Of a DNA stretch of 64,000 bases, positions 10,066 to 20,200 are shown piece by piece (within the stretch, counting starts at the first letter, position 1; the number at the start of each line of letters is the position of its first letter). Source of the DNA: Doryteuthis pealeii (Eukaryota; Mollusca; Cephalopoda; Myopsida; Loliginidae); contig CM042138.1 of assembly GCA_023376005.1 (NCBI GenBank), forward strand, positions 93,112,192 through 93,176,191, in the 5' to 3' direction. The position numbers were made by a program, and so were the translations under genes. The notes under the pieces were generated by a model. It did not search any database. It was not told the origin of the DNA and saw nothing but the letters and a program-made list of their open reading frames with translations.

Positions 10066-10295
10066 TCATCCACAGACACGTGTTTCGGCATATCATGCCT
10101 CTTCAGTGTGGCTAGACACAACTATCCTTGGGTAGGGTCGAACTCAGACTGACCGCATGTTAGTCCGATATCTTATCCCCTCGCCCACTGACAGCTGATG
10201 CGGGGACTGGCGTTTTTAAACTATTAAATACATAGGAATGTATGTATCTTTCGGTCACTGAGAGATCAAATTTCCGGAGAAATGATCATTGCTTA
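10063..10295 (-). mobile_element. tRNA-derived SINE with hammerhead motif, copy 1
   Basis: Minus strand, 5' to 3': an A-box region (TCAGTGGGCGAGGGGATAAG), an anticodon-arm-like segment and a perfect B box (GAGTTCGACCCTAC). A hammerhead-like fold follows at 10,111-10,070, then GATGACTTA and a (TA)n tail. It is almost identical over 233 bp to the copy at 10,372-10,604, so the pair is a recent duplication or paired insertion with a 309-bp period. Confidence 0.75.
10070..10111 (-). ncRNA. Candidate type I hammerhead ribozyme
   Basis: Read on the minus strand, the 42-nt segment satisfies the hammerhead consensus. Stem I is CCACA paired with TGTGG (5 bp). The core CTGAAGA is followed by stem II GGCAT/ATGCC (5 bp, loop GAT), then GAAA. 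Stem III is short (A-T, C-G, loop ACGT), and a GTC cleavage triplet sits directly before the stem I return strand. It lies between the tRNA-like head and the TA tail of the SINE. Folded by hand; activity is unknown. Confidence 0.65.
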
Positions 10296-10371
10296 TTTGC
10301 TTAGTTGTGAGAGTTAATTTAAATTACCAATTAGAGAGCTCATTACCAAATTTATGGGACCATATATTAAT

Positions 10372-10604
10372 AAGTCATCCACAGAAACGTGTTTCGGCAT
10401 TTCATGCCTCTTCAGTGAGGCTAGACACAACTATCCTTGGGTAGGGTCGAACTCAGACTGACCGCATGTTAGTCCGATATCTTATCCCCTCGCCCACTGA
10501 CAGCTGATGCGGGGACTGGTGTTTTTAAACTATTAAATACATAGGAATGTATGTATCTTTCGGTCACTGAGAGATCAAATTTCCAGAGAAATGATCATTG
10601 CTTA
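10372..10604 (-). mobile_element. tRNA-derived SINE with hammerhead motif, copy 2
   Basis: Direct copy of 10,063-10,295 with roughly five or six substitutions over 233 bp. The unit includes about 80 bp upstream of the tRNA-like head (AAATACATAGGAATGTATG). Another (TA)n tract lies just beyond its far end. Confidence 0.75.
10379..10420 (-). ncRNA. Decaying hammerhead ribozyme motif
   Basis: Same position in SINE copy 2. The CTGAAGA core, the GGCAT/ATGCC stem II and GAAA are intact. Stem I has one T-T mismatch (CCTCA against TGTGG) and stem III has lost its C-G pair. It looks like an inactivated relative of the motif at 10,070. Confidence 0.5.
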
Positions 10605-10645
<41 letters not shown>

Positions 10646-11090
10646 AGAAATGGATATAAAGTAACCTACTCGAGTTTCATCATCTGAATCGTCAGGCTTA
10701 CATCCGCTGAATTAATCGAGTTTTCGATTAATATCAGTTGATGCCACGTATGTCTGTTAGAACGGGTCTTATCGTTACAGATATATATATATATAGTAAG
10801 AACGGAATTATACTGGGCTGGCTTCGAGGATTAGTAGCGTGCTTCCCTATTCCTTGTCTGTCTTATTGTATATCTCTGTAATAAAACCTTATATCTTAAA
10901 TCTATGAACGTGTTGACTGGTCCTTCCACTCGACCATGTCTGATTGTATCCCTTTTAAGGACACAAAAGTTATGTATTTCTTCTTTCACAAATGTAGAGT
11001 TGTATTTGCCAAATTGAAAAGAAAGACAAAAAACAAAACAAAATAAATGAATCTCATTACTTTCTAGACTGACCTCACAAATCCTAGCAC
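10605..11090. other. (TA)n tracts and unassigned DNA
   Basis: (TA)n at 10,609-10,641 and a short one at 10,781-10,795. The flanks (for example 10,642-10,780) may be SINE-like but are not assignable. No gene was seen. Confidence 0.5.
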
Positions 11091-12815
11091 AATACTCGCA
11101 CACACACACAACATAAACACAAGATTTGCATACAAACACAAACACACACATAAACACAAGGCTTACACACACACACACACACACACAATGGTTGCACACA
11201 CACACACACACAACATATACACAGGGCTTACATACACACACACAACTTAAACACAATACTTACACATACACACACAACCTAAGCAAATGTTCTCAACATA
11301 CACATACGCATAACATAAACACAATACTTGCATACACACACACAACCTAAGCACAATGCTCACACACGCACACACAACATATACACAATACTAACACATA
11401 GACACACAACCTAAGCAGAATGCTCGCACACACACACATAACATAAACACAATACTTGCATACACACACACAACCTAAGCAGAATGCTCACACACGCACA
11501 CACAACATAAACACAATACTTACACATACACACACAACCTAAGCAGAATGCTCGCACACACACACATAACATAAACACAATACTTACACATACACACACA
11601 AACTAAGCAGAATGCTCGCACACACACACATAACATAAACACAATACTTACACATACACACGCACCTAAGCAGAATGCTCTCACACGCACACACAAAATA
11701 AACACAATACTTACACATACACACACAACCTAAGCAGAATGCTCGCACACACACACATAACATAAACACAATACTTACACATACACACACAACCTAAGCA
11801 GAATGCTCGCACACACACACATAACATAAACACAATACTTACACATACACACACAACCTAAGCACAATGCTCACACACGCACACACAACATAAACACAAT
11901 ACTTACACATACACACACAACCTAAGCAGAATGCTCGCACACATACACATAACATAAAAACTATACTTGCATACACACACACAACCTAAGCAGAATGCTC
12001 GCACGCACACACATAACATAAACACAATACTTACACATACACACACAACCTAAGCACAATGCTCACACACGCACACACAACATAAACACAATACTTACAC
12101 ATACACACACAACCTAAGCAGAATGCTCGCACACATACACATAACATAAAAACTATACTTGCATACACACACACAACCTAAGCAGAATGCTCGCACGCAC
12201 ACACATAACATAAACACAATACTTACACATACACACACAACCTAAGCACAATGCTCACACACGCACACACAACATAAACACAATACTTACACATACACAC
12301 ACAACCTAAGCAGAATGCTCGCACACATACACATAACATAAAAACTATACTTGCATACACACACACAACCTAAGCAGAATGCTCGCACGCACACACATAA
12401 CATAAACACAATACTTACACATACACACACAACGTAAGCAGAATGCTCGCACACACACACATAACATAAACACAATACTTACACATACACACACAACCTA
12501 AGCAGAATGCTCGCACGCACACACATAACATAAACACAATACTTACACATACACACACAACCTAAGCAGAATACTTACACACACACACACACACACACAA
12601 CATGCACACAATACTTGCCAACACACACACAAACTAAGCACAATACGCGCACATACACACACACACACAAACAACATAAACACAATACTTCCTCTCACAC
12701 ACACAGAACCTAAGGACAATACGCGCACATACACACACACACATACAACCTAAGCATAATACTCGCGTGCACACACACACACACACACATACACACACGC
12801 ACATAACATAAACAC
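11091..12815. repeat. CA-rich minisatellite: 64-bp unit, 192-bp higher-order period
   Basis: About 25 head-to-tail units of 64 bp, anchored by CCTAAGCAGAATGCTCGCAC, AACATAAACACAATACTTAC and ACATACACACACAA. Anchors at 11,410, 11,474 and 11,538 are exactly 64 bp apart. A variant unit containing AACATAAAAACTATACTTGC recurs at about 11,951, 12,143 and 12,335, exactly 192 bp apart, so blocks of three units were amplified together. Units degenerate into plain (CA)n at both edges. Cys/Val-rich minus-strand frames across it are translation artefacts. Confidence 0.92.
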
Positions 12816-12869
12816 AACAATCCAAATCCATTGGTCTGATTGTATATAAGACATAACAGCAGGAACATA

Positions 12870-13073
12870 ACAGCAAACTAAATGTGAGGTCATTTTATCG
12901 GCTCGGTGAACAAACTTTAGCGCTAGACTCAATCTCGATTCGTTCTCTAAGCTAACAATTATTTGCACAGTCTGCGTCTTGATCGACCGTTCTTGCATCA
13001 CTTTGAAAACATCTTCAGCGACGTCTTTCAGCGATAATCCTTCAGTGAGCAAACAATTCTTCAAGGTCCCCAC
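12870..13073 (-). other. Unrecognised open frame, about 65 codons
   Basis: Right after a stop codon, the minus strand encodes a mixed-composition peptide (GTLKNCLLTEGLSLKDVAED, then QTVQIIVSLENE and LALKFVHRADK) with no microsatellite bias. Further downstream the frame runs into the CA minisatellite. It has a GTG and no ATG at its start, and no splice signals or homologue were recognised. It could be a fragment of a transposon ORF or a decayed exon. Confidence 0.25.
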
Positions 13074-13993
13074 TTAATGACATAGCCTCAGGGGGAAATG
13101 ACGCACTCCGCAAAGACTAGCCAAGAAACGAAAGCGTAGCTCTTCAAAATATGTTCCATAGATTTATCGAATTTTGCCCAACAGCCGAGATTTTTCAATC
13201 TGAACGACTGGACCCCATCCTGCTACGTATATAGAGTCACTGAAATTGATTTTTTTTTGTGCAGTTTGGGTAAAAAAATTATATTTTTCTTCTTTTCTTT
13301 TTTTTTGAATTCTTTTTATTGATTATTATGTGCTCGAATTATATGAAAAAAATATTTCACCAAAGTTGAATTTAATTTATTCCTGAAGATTCCTTGAAAG
13401 AAAAAAAACAACCAAATATGACCTTATATCTTACTTTGGTAAACAGTCTATTTCAGAACTTCCGTTAAGAAATAACCCTTTAGGTACAGAGAGAAATTCG
13501 AATCGCCTAAAATCCTATTATAATGGAGATTATGTAACTGTCTGTTCGTGGCCGAAACCACGTCGCCACTGATATCACGATTTCCTTATTTTTTAAAGTT
13601 ATGTTCTCAATGATGAAATAGTCATTATTTAATCTTAATTAGCAACTTATTTATTAACAATGTTTCTATAATAAAAAAGACTTGCTGCCCATATTATTAA
13701 TGCATTTACTTTTCTGAAATATGTGTTACATATCTCTAAGAAATAAAGTTAAGAAATAAATAATATCCGTTAAGAAATAAATGTTTTGTTGCGGAGAGCA
13801 ATTCGAACTGCCCAAATATATCTAATGTGTGAGAAAATCTTCAAATTGGTGTTTTTAATTAAAATGCCTGGGTGTCATTCTCCTCAAATTCATATTTATA
13901 CGCGCATATGGAATATTACACATAGAGGGTGACCCGGTCATTTGAAATCAGTCTTTAATTTTAAAATTGAAGTTGTATACCAAGGCACACAAA

Positions 13994-13994
<1 letters not shown>
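13074..13994. other. Non-coding; H1-like 5' end at 13,513-13,570
   Basis: Positions 13,513-13,570 (CCTATTATAATGGAGATTAT, then CTGTCTGTTCGTGGCCGAAA) resemble the 5' end of H1 elements at 48.27 kb and the minus-strand copies. No matching 3' hairpin was found. The rest is AT-rich and unassigned. Confidence 0.45.
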
Positions 13995-14034
<40 letters not shown>

Positions 14035-14055
14035 TACATACATATATAAATATAT

Positions 14056-14089
<34 letters not shown>

Positions 14090-14090
14090 A
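13995..14090 (+). repeat. Compound (CA)n-(CATA)n-(TA)n microsatellite
   Basis: (CA)n at 13,995-14,031, then TACA repeats, then (TA)n to about 14,090. It generates Val/Cys and Tyr/Ile frames that are not genes. Confidence 0.92.
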
Positions 14091-15365
14091 CATATGGTCC
14101 CTGGAAAGAGAGGGGCTACACACACAAGATATCTGATAATTAAAATTACGAACACAGCACAACACTTTCTATAATAATTTGTGAACTCAAGAAACCAAAT
14201 TAGAATACAACAAAAAAGACCTAGAAAGTAAGAAAAATAGCAGCCACATACAACAACATATCAAAACACTATAAACTTTGCCTAGAAGAAAAATTGCAAT
14301 AATCAGCTTCCTAAAGCAAAAGAAAATGATAAGAATTCATATCAAAATGTAAATAAGAAATCTTATTAACCCCCTAAAAACTAAAGACTCCGAAGCCTGA
14401 AATATATTATCAGTCCTGTTGGCTGGGACTGTAAAAATAAGACCGACTGCACCTCTGTAATAAAAAAAATAATCAAGCTACCTGAAAATTAACGAAACCA
14501 AAAACTAAAATCCTTTGAAAAAACTTTAAAACTTTAATTTAATAATAAAAAAAAAGAGTGGTTGTTTTGAATTAAAAGGCCGTGGGTGTTATTTCTTCAA
14601 ATTTATATCAATTCGTACAAATGGAATATTACAGATCCAGATTGACGCTTTCCCGCCCATTTCAAATCAGTCTTTAATTTCAAAAATGTTTTACATCAAA
14701 AGTTTAATCTTTAATTTGTTTGAACAAAACTTGTTGTCGTTAACTCCCGTCGCATTCAATTTGTTGTCGATAATAATGAAACATTTCAAACGCAATCATA
14801 TTAATATTATCATTCCTTTTTTACTTCAAATCAGCGGGGTGTGAATTTCAACATATTCTATTTTGCATCAAATTTCTTATTAGATCAAATGACTTCTGTA
14901 GTCTGTTGTCTAGACATATTCTAAATAAAGATGATTCCAGTGTTGGACTCTTTGTTGGACTCCAACAACAATGTCAAAGAAACCTGTACCATCAATGCTT
15001 TCATGTTTTTCATTCTGTGGTAAAAACAATAAAAAATAAAGATACTAGATTTCAGATAAATCAACACAATTGCATTTTTGCAAGAAGAAGAAGAAATAAT
15101 AATAAACACAAAAAATCATAAGACCTACTCATTTCCTAGTAAAGGAAATATTTATTGAAAGATTCAAATCACTTATGTCATCATAGAATTATACAGATTA
15201 AATGTCTACGAATATTCGCCCGAATCCGAAAGACGAAAAGTAATAATCTCTGTTTGATTTGAATGTTCGTTGAAAGATTTAAGAGATTTACTTTGAACGT
15301 CCATCATTTCGAGTGACTGGAGGCGTTGCGTCTTTCACCCAATGATTCTCTTCAAAATATTGGAT
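14091..15365. other. Non-coding, nothing recognised
   Basis: AT-rich DNA with A runs. The words near 13,845-13,930 and 14,560-14,690 (GGGTGTCATT/GGTGTTATT, CAAATTCATAT, AAATCAGTCTTTAATTT) suggest a small duplicated repeat of about 90 bp. No coding signal was seen. Confidence 0.45.
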
Positions 15366-15870
15366 TAATATTAATACTCTTGTTCTTTAATCTTCCAACC
15401 GTTAACGTCTTGCAACAACCTCAGGTTACAAATGAGACCGGCCAAATCGTCCAAGATGAAATGCAAAAAGGTAAATCCGATTATCTGCTATTGCATATGC
15501 GCCGAATGTCTATTCTTATGAATGTCGTCACCTCAGTTAAATAATAAACCATTCCGTTTTATTATGATGAAAGAAAAAAAGAAAAAGCACATGATACACA
15601 GAAAATAACTTGATAAGAAATAAAGAGAGGTGGGGAGAAATAGAGAGAGTAGTGATATCGCGGAAGCGATAACTCTAAATTGTTTCAAAATAATACAAAA
15701 TGAAAAGAAGGAAAGAAAGAAAAAGCGTGAGAAAGACAGTTAAATCAAGATTTATTAAATATTATACTTTTTACATATTAAACTATTTGGCAATAGCTTG
15801 TACGTAAACCTATCAAACGTTGTGATAGTTAAATTATCATACTGTGGTATATCCACAGGTCCTGCCAGTT
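15366..15870 (+). mobile_element. H2 element (Helentron-like, non-coding)
   Basis: Family H2: it starts TTAATACTCTTGTTCTTTAAT, then has CGTCCAAGATGAAATGCAAA, ATTCTTATGAATGTCGTCACC, a GAAAGAAAGAAAAAGCGTGAG purine block, TTTGGCAATAGCTTGTACG, and ends with the hairpin CTGTGGTATATCCACAG followed by GTCCTGCCAGT. Copies occur at 50.85-51.35 kb (+), 32.1-32.6 and 35.4-35.9 kb (-), with partial copies at 50.0 and 54.2-54.8 kb. A subterminal hairpin with no terminal inverted repeat fits a Helitron/Helentron. Confidence 0.6.
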
Positions 15871-16009
15871 TGTATAAAAACATTAAGTCCATGAATGCAA
15901 ATAAGTACAGTTCTTAGATATCACGTCAAAATCTGTAACTTTTAATCAATGCCATAAAAATCTGTATTAGCCAGGTAATTGTTTCCCTAGCTACCAGTCT
16001 TGTGCTGCC

Positions 16010-16601
16010 ATGTCCATTGGGGCTTTAGAACACTCTGGCTACACCTCTGTATAAGGATAAGGACTCCACAATGGGGCTACCTGTTGACGTGGGTGAATAC
16101 CCGTGATGCTTGATGATGAAACCTTGGTGTGTGAGCAGTCCATGACAGGCAACTTTGGCCCTTACTTAGGCTAGACAGGCGGTCGAAGAGGCCATCTCCG
16201 ATCAATGGGCTTGTCATGTCAAGCCCTAGCACGTATATGATTGTCCCAACCCCTTTGCCCTTATGGCAGGCCCCCAATTCTTGTTATCATATATGTGCTA
16301 AAAGGCAGTGACTGAGAGTCTTAATGTCCTGGGAATGATGTTAAACTCTATCTGATGCTGGGGTTCCAATTCTGGAGGTTTGGGGAATTTGGAGCACCGC
16401 TTTATCACCATTGCTCCCTGGTCCACTCTGAACCGGAGTGGTAGTATCTGTTAGGGTCCAATATATGGGCTAAATAGAAAAATGTGTTAATAAAAAATTA
16501 GATATCCATTAAGAATGAATTTTTTCAAAACTTTGTCGGCATTAAATGACCCACCGAGGTTGATATGCCGTAAAAGAAAACAAACCAAACCATGCCAAAC
16601 C
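16010..16601 (+). mobile_element. Family A repeat, near full length
   Basis: This includes the 5' block (TCCATTGGGGCTTTAGAACAC, CCACAATGGGGCTACCTGTTG), the central CTAGACAGGCGGTCGAAGAGG, TGCTAAAAGGCAGTGAC and GTAGTATCTGTTAGGGTCC, and the terminus GTTGATATGCCGTAAAAGA with an ACAAACCAAACC tail. Confidence 0.8.
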
Positions 16602-16639
16602 TGAGCCCAAGAGAATGTGGTGTACACATTCATCAATAG

Positions 16640-16802
16640 TACTCCCAGGTCCACTCTGTTAGGGTATCATCTATGGGTTAAATAGAAAAGAATGAGTTTT
16701 AAAAATGGAGTAACCATAAAGAAGGAATAAAACAAACGTTCTTTGGCATAAAATAACCCAATAGGTTGACATACCGTAAAATCCAACCAGCCAAGCAAAC
16801 CA
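16640..16802 (+). mobile_element. Family A repeat, 3' end only
   Basis: CTCCCAGGTCCACTCTGTTAG, then GGGTTAAATAGAAAAG, then AGGTTGACATACCGTAAAATC and a CCAACCAGCC-like tail. It lies directly downstream of a near-full-length copy in the same orientation. Confidence 0.7.
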
Positions 16803-16860
16803 TTAGACAGATAGATAATGTAATGTTTCAGATAGATAGATACATAGATAGATAGAATAT
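16803..16860 (+). repeat. Interrupted (GATA)n tract
   Basis: AGACAGATAGATAATG, then AGATAGATAGATACATAGATA. A short simple repeat directly at the end of a family A tail. Confidence 0.8.
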
Positions 16861-16956
16861 TTGAAATGTTAGGAATAAAACAAAGACCTTTGGAATTCCA
16901 ATAACATTTTTTCCATTTATTTACATTTTCTAGTCTATGTGGATTGTCTGTAATTA

Positions 16957-17080
16957 TCCAACCCTTCCACCATGGCCAGGATGTGACACAAGGTCAATTT
17001 TTTTAAGTGGAGTACCGATGGTTTAAATTCAATTTTCTTTCTTCAAAGATGGTTGCCTCAACAAAGCTAAAGAACCCAGT
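16957..17080 (-). mobile_element. tRNA-SINE tail fragment
   Basis: CCAACCCTTCCACCATGGCC, AGGATGTGACACAAGGTCAA and TTGCCTCAACAAAGC match the 3' portion of the SINEs at 17.8 and 44.4 kb. The tRNA-like head is missing. Confidence 0.5.
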
Positions 17081-17099
17081 ATATATTATATATATGCAA

Positions 17100-17568
17100 A
17101 AAAAATACATATAATTGGCATGGTTTAAGACTCTTAAGCTAGTAGAACAATTCACCTACCTAAGTAGTAATATCTCATCCACCGAAAGCGATGTTAATAC
17201 ACGAATAGGAAAGGCATGGTCGGCCACAAAGAAATTATGTCATATGGAAATACGATTTCACTGACAAGTTAATGCGACAATTCTTCCAGGCTGTGGTTAT
17301 ATCAGTACTGCTGTATGGCTGCACCACTTGGACCCTAACGAAGCGCCTTGAGAATAAGCTAGATGGGAGCTGCACAATAATGCTACGTGCAGTCTTGAAC
17401 AAGTCGTGGAAACAGCACCCCACTAGAAAACAGCTGTATGGCCACTTGCCTCCCATCTCACAGACCATGCGAGTGAGATGGACAAGGCATGCAGGACTGT
17501 TGGAGAAGCAAGGACGAGCTCGTAAGTAAAGTTCTCCTGTGGAATCCAACACATGGATATGCTACTGT
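17100..17568 (+). mobile_element. LINE ORF2 C-terminal remnant, 5' segment of a split copy
   Basis: The plus strand encodes LKLVEQFTYLSSNISSTESD and IGKAWSATKKL. After a stop near 17,260 it continues QFFQAVVISVLLYGCTTWTL, RLENKLDGS, LNKSWKQHPTRKQLYGHLPP and RWTRHAG. This is the post-RT region of an AP-endonuclease-type non-LTR element. A 2-bp deletion after HAG shifts the frame; the displaced frame reads CWRSKDELVSKVLLWNPTHG, and the piece ends at ATV. The next residues resume at 18,061, so a 492-bp block (17,569-18,060) interrupts the element. Confidence 0.8.
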
Positions 17569-17735
17569 CCTGAGTGGTAGTACCTGTTAGGGTCCATCTA
17601 TGGGTTAAATAGAAAAACATGAATTGATAAACAAAATTGTATTATACATTAAGAATGAATTTATTTCACACATTTGTCGGCATTAAATGACTCTCTGAGG
17701 TTGATATGCCGTAAAACAAAACAAACAGATCTGAG
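17569..17735 (+). mobile_element. Family A 3' end nested in a LINE
   Basis: TGAGTGGTAGTACCTGTTAGG, GGGTTAAATAGAAAAAC and the terminus GAGGTTGATATGCCGTAAAAC with an ACAAAACAAAC tail. It begins abruptly in the middle of the LINE coding sequence. Confidence 0.75.
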
Positions 17736-17789
17736 ATTAGCTCAATATAAAGCAAAATAATTTGATAATTTATTCAAAATTGCAAAAAG

Positions 17790-18060
17790 GAAGCGGGTGG
17801 TGTAATGGTTAAAGTCATGGGAAATGACTAGTCGTCCCGAGCTCAAATCCTGGACGTGGTAATTGCATTTCACTTAGCACTAATACCCTTGGGAAAGGTA
17901 TAAATTCTACAATCCCTCCAACTATGGGTAAATAGTTGGGCAGACTGGGCTCTTTAACCTTGGTTAGGCAACCGGTCTAGGAGAAAGAATTCTCTGATTT
18001 CAAACCTGTTAAACTCCACTTAAGAAATTGACCTTGTGTCACATCCTGCTTCATCACATC
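17790..18060 (+). mobile_element. tRNA-derived SINE nested in a LINE
   Basis: The head has the A-box-like GGTGGTGTAATGGTTAAAG and B-box-like GAGCTCAAATCCTGG. The body has ACTAATACCCTTGGGAAAGG, GTTAGGCAACCGGTCTAGG and the tail ACCTTGTGTCACATCCTG. It is the same body as the minus-strand copies at 44.4-44.9 kb. Confidence 0.7.
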
Positions 18061-18205
18061 AGCAAGGACCTACATTGACCAACTATGCCAGGATGTTGAT
18101 TGCTACACAGAAGACCTCCCAGAGGCAATGAATGATAGGGAAGGTTAGCGAGAGATTGTCATGGATATCTGTGCTGCCTGCGCGACATGATGATGATAAT
18201 CTGAT
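18061..18205 (+). mobile_element. LINE C-terminus, 3' segment of the split copy
   Basis: Encodes RTYIDQLCQDVDCYTEDLPE and AMNDREG, then a stop, then EIVMDICAACAT. A CGACATGATGATGATAA 3' tail follows. It is collinear with the segment ending at 17,568. Confidence 0.8.
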
Positions 18206-19062
18206 GGCTTGAACATATCATGCTAAATTATTACTACTAATAATTATTATATCAAAAGAAATACATTTGTTTTGTTTGTATAATCTATAATAATCATGTA
18301 TTGAACAGATGTAACTCAAGGAATTCAGTTGGAAAAGGATTTTAAAATGTCAACACTTGATTAATTATGAAAACTTGGGAAATAAAAATAGTAATAATAA
18401 TCCATGAAGAAAACTCGATTCATTTCTTTTATGTCGACACAAATTGTGAATTCATTAACAAACTTTATTATTTATTTATCTAATTGACTGTGTTGTACAG
18501 CGGCCTTCTTCGCTACTCTAAATCGTGTATCTGTATACGTTACGGGTATATATGTAGTAGTCGGTACTACCGACTACTGGACTTCAATAAACAACAGATA
18601 CGTATATACAAAGATAGGACCCGTCTTTATTTTCTTCGGTGTGTGGTTGGTGAGGGTCGTAGAGCTTCACAATGAAATGCCGGTGGCTGGCGAAGAGTGT
18701 CGTGTTCATAATGAGTGCCCGAGGGGTGTTTGCTGACGGGAGACGTGAAGTGTCCTTTTTGGCTGCTGGCAGGAGGCTATCTGTCTGTCGGCTCGAATCT
18801 TCTCGCCTTTATATTGATAGATACGCCTCCGCATCTTTATCTTTTGATCTGATAACGGAAATTTGTTATATATTTCTTTATCTTCTCCTTGCTTCCTTGA
18901 CCGGAAACCCTTTCTTCTGCTTTTTCTTTCTTTTTAAATATATATTTTTATCTTTCTCTTTGTCCCTCTGGCGGAAGCTCCGTCTTCCGGGTGAGGACAA
19001 TACAACAACTACATTAATACATTGCTTCTTAAAACATTGATATTTCAAATAAATATTAAGTG
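18206..19062. other. Unassigned; palindrome and AATAAA near 18,550-18,590
   Basis: A perfect short hairpin (TAGTCGGTACTACCGACTA, 18,559-18,577) is followed by TTCAATAAACAACAG and a T-rich stretch. This could be a polyadenylation region or LTR R-U5. The frames at 18,484-19,040 have no recognisable domain. Confidence 0.35.
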
Positions 19063-19508
19063 TGCTAGCAACAGAAAACACCCTCCGGGCGTCGTAAAAA
19101 TTAATTTTCGAAAGACATTGCCTGGAGTTAAAAATTCAATGTCAGAGGGTTTTTATCATAAGTATGCAAAATCCTTATATTTATTAAAGGGGTAAAAAAA
19201 CAAAAAAACAATTTAAAATGAAAACTGAGCCCCGTACCTCTCAAATAAAATGTTGCGTGCATGTAATAATCAAACAATTATTTTGAATATTTTCCACATA
19301 AATTTTTCACAAAATCGTAGGTATTTATTCATTTGTAAACTTTTTAGTTACTGTAAATAAAAAGGGGACGAGAGTAAAAAAAACAATTTTAAAATTGCTT
19401 ACTCAAATTTTGGGTGTATATAGCATAAGAATATTGTGATGTAAGCTGTGACGTAGAGCTATGACGTAGTTTTTGTTACAGACAGAAATACAGACAATCT
19501 CCATTATC
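19063..19508 (-). mobile_element. Diverged H1 (Helentron-like) element
   Basis: On the minus strand the 5' end carries GATAATGGAGATTGTCTGTA and TTCTGTCTGTAACAAAAACT. The 3' end carries a hairpin region (CGCCCGGAGGGTG) and TTTTCTGTTGCTAGC. The order and the roughly 450-bp length agree with the other H1 copies, but the interior is diverged. Confidence 0.45.
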
Positions 19509-19941
19509 AATAGAAGAAATAATAGTTTTAAATGATTTTGAACTACATTAATACGTTTGCTAAAGGAGTTTTTTTCTCTTGTTTTTGTATCAGTACTGCT
19601 TGAAACGTTTTTATAAATAGTTAATCTTGGCTTCCATTTTCATCCCTTCATCTCCTGTCAGATGATTCGGTTTGCTCTACGAATAAAACTTTTAGTTTTT
19701 ATACCGTGAAATAATGTGGATTGTTTAGAAATCACACAAGTTTTCAGGTTAAACACCAGTCTCCACCAACTTAGCATAACAGTAGCACCGTTTGGGTAAT
19801 CTTATCTGTGTGGTAAAGTAGGGAGCTGATGGTAGATGTGGCGCTCAACCTCAGCAAAGCAATCTCCCTGGTCTAAAATGAGTTAGACACCCTCGCTGTT
19901 ACGTACAATAGGCCACACCGCCAAGTTTACACACACACCTA
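19509..19941. other. Non-coding spacer
   Basis: No recognisable feature was seen. Confidence 0.5.
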
Positions 19942-19961
19942 TATATATATTATATAAATAA

Positions 19962-20003
<42 letters not shown>
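19942..20003 (+). repeat. (TA)n microsatellite
   Basis: Interrupted (TA)n that abuts the MITE M copy at 20,004. Confidence 0.9.
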
Positions 20004-20007
<4 letters not shown>

Positions 20008-20131
20008 TGTGTTGAAAAAGTATCGAAATGTACTTTTTGACACACCTTGTATTCTGAAAAAATGAACGTTCCATTCATTTTTCCTTTCTGTCTTGGTAAA
20101 TACAGCTTCAATTTCGATAGTTTTACACCTA

Positions 20132-20133
<2 letters not shown>
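20004..20133. mobile_element. MITE M, mariner-like
   Basis: The termini are GGTGTGTTGAAAAAGTATCG and (reverse) TTTTACACC. The interior has CTTTTTGACACACCTTGTATT, GAACGTTCCATTCATTTTTCC and CTTGGTAAATACAGCTTCAA. The same blocks occur at 21.8-22.0, 24.3-24.55 and 53.5-53.75 kb. The copy is embedded between two (TA)n tracts, consistent with TA target preference. Confidence 0.65.
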
Positions 20134-20197
<64 letters not shown>

Positions 20198-20200
20198 ATG
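20134..20200 (+). repeat. (TA)n-(TG)n microsatellite
   Basis: About 25 TA units pass into TGTGTGTGTATGTGTG. The TG part is translated in frame with the following zinc-finger frame and supplies its first cysteines. Confidence 0.9.

Noticed and set aside
11091..12815. CRISPR array
   Set aside because: No unique spacers; units are contiguous minisatellite copies in a eukaryotic context.
11411..12876. Series of Cys/Val-rich minus-strand frames resembling small secreted cysteine-rich peptides or toxins
   Set aside because: They are translations of the 64-bp CA-rich minisatellite in shifting frames. No signal peptide logic or start context.
18484..19040. Two overlapping frames in a GC-richer stretch, possible host exon
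   Set aside because: No domain, no convincing splice sites; the second frame becomes T-rich and hydrophobic by composition.
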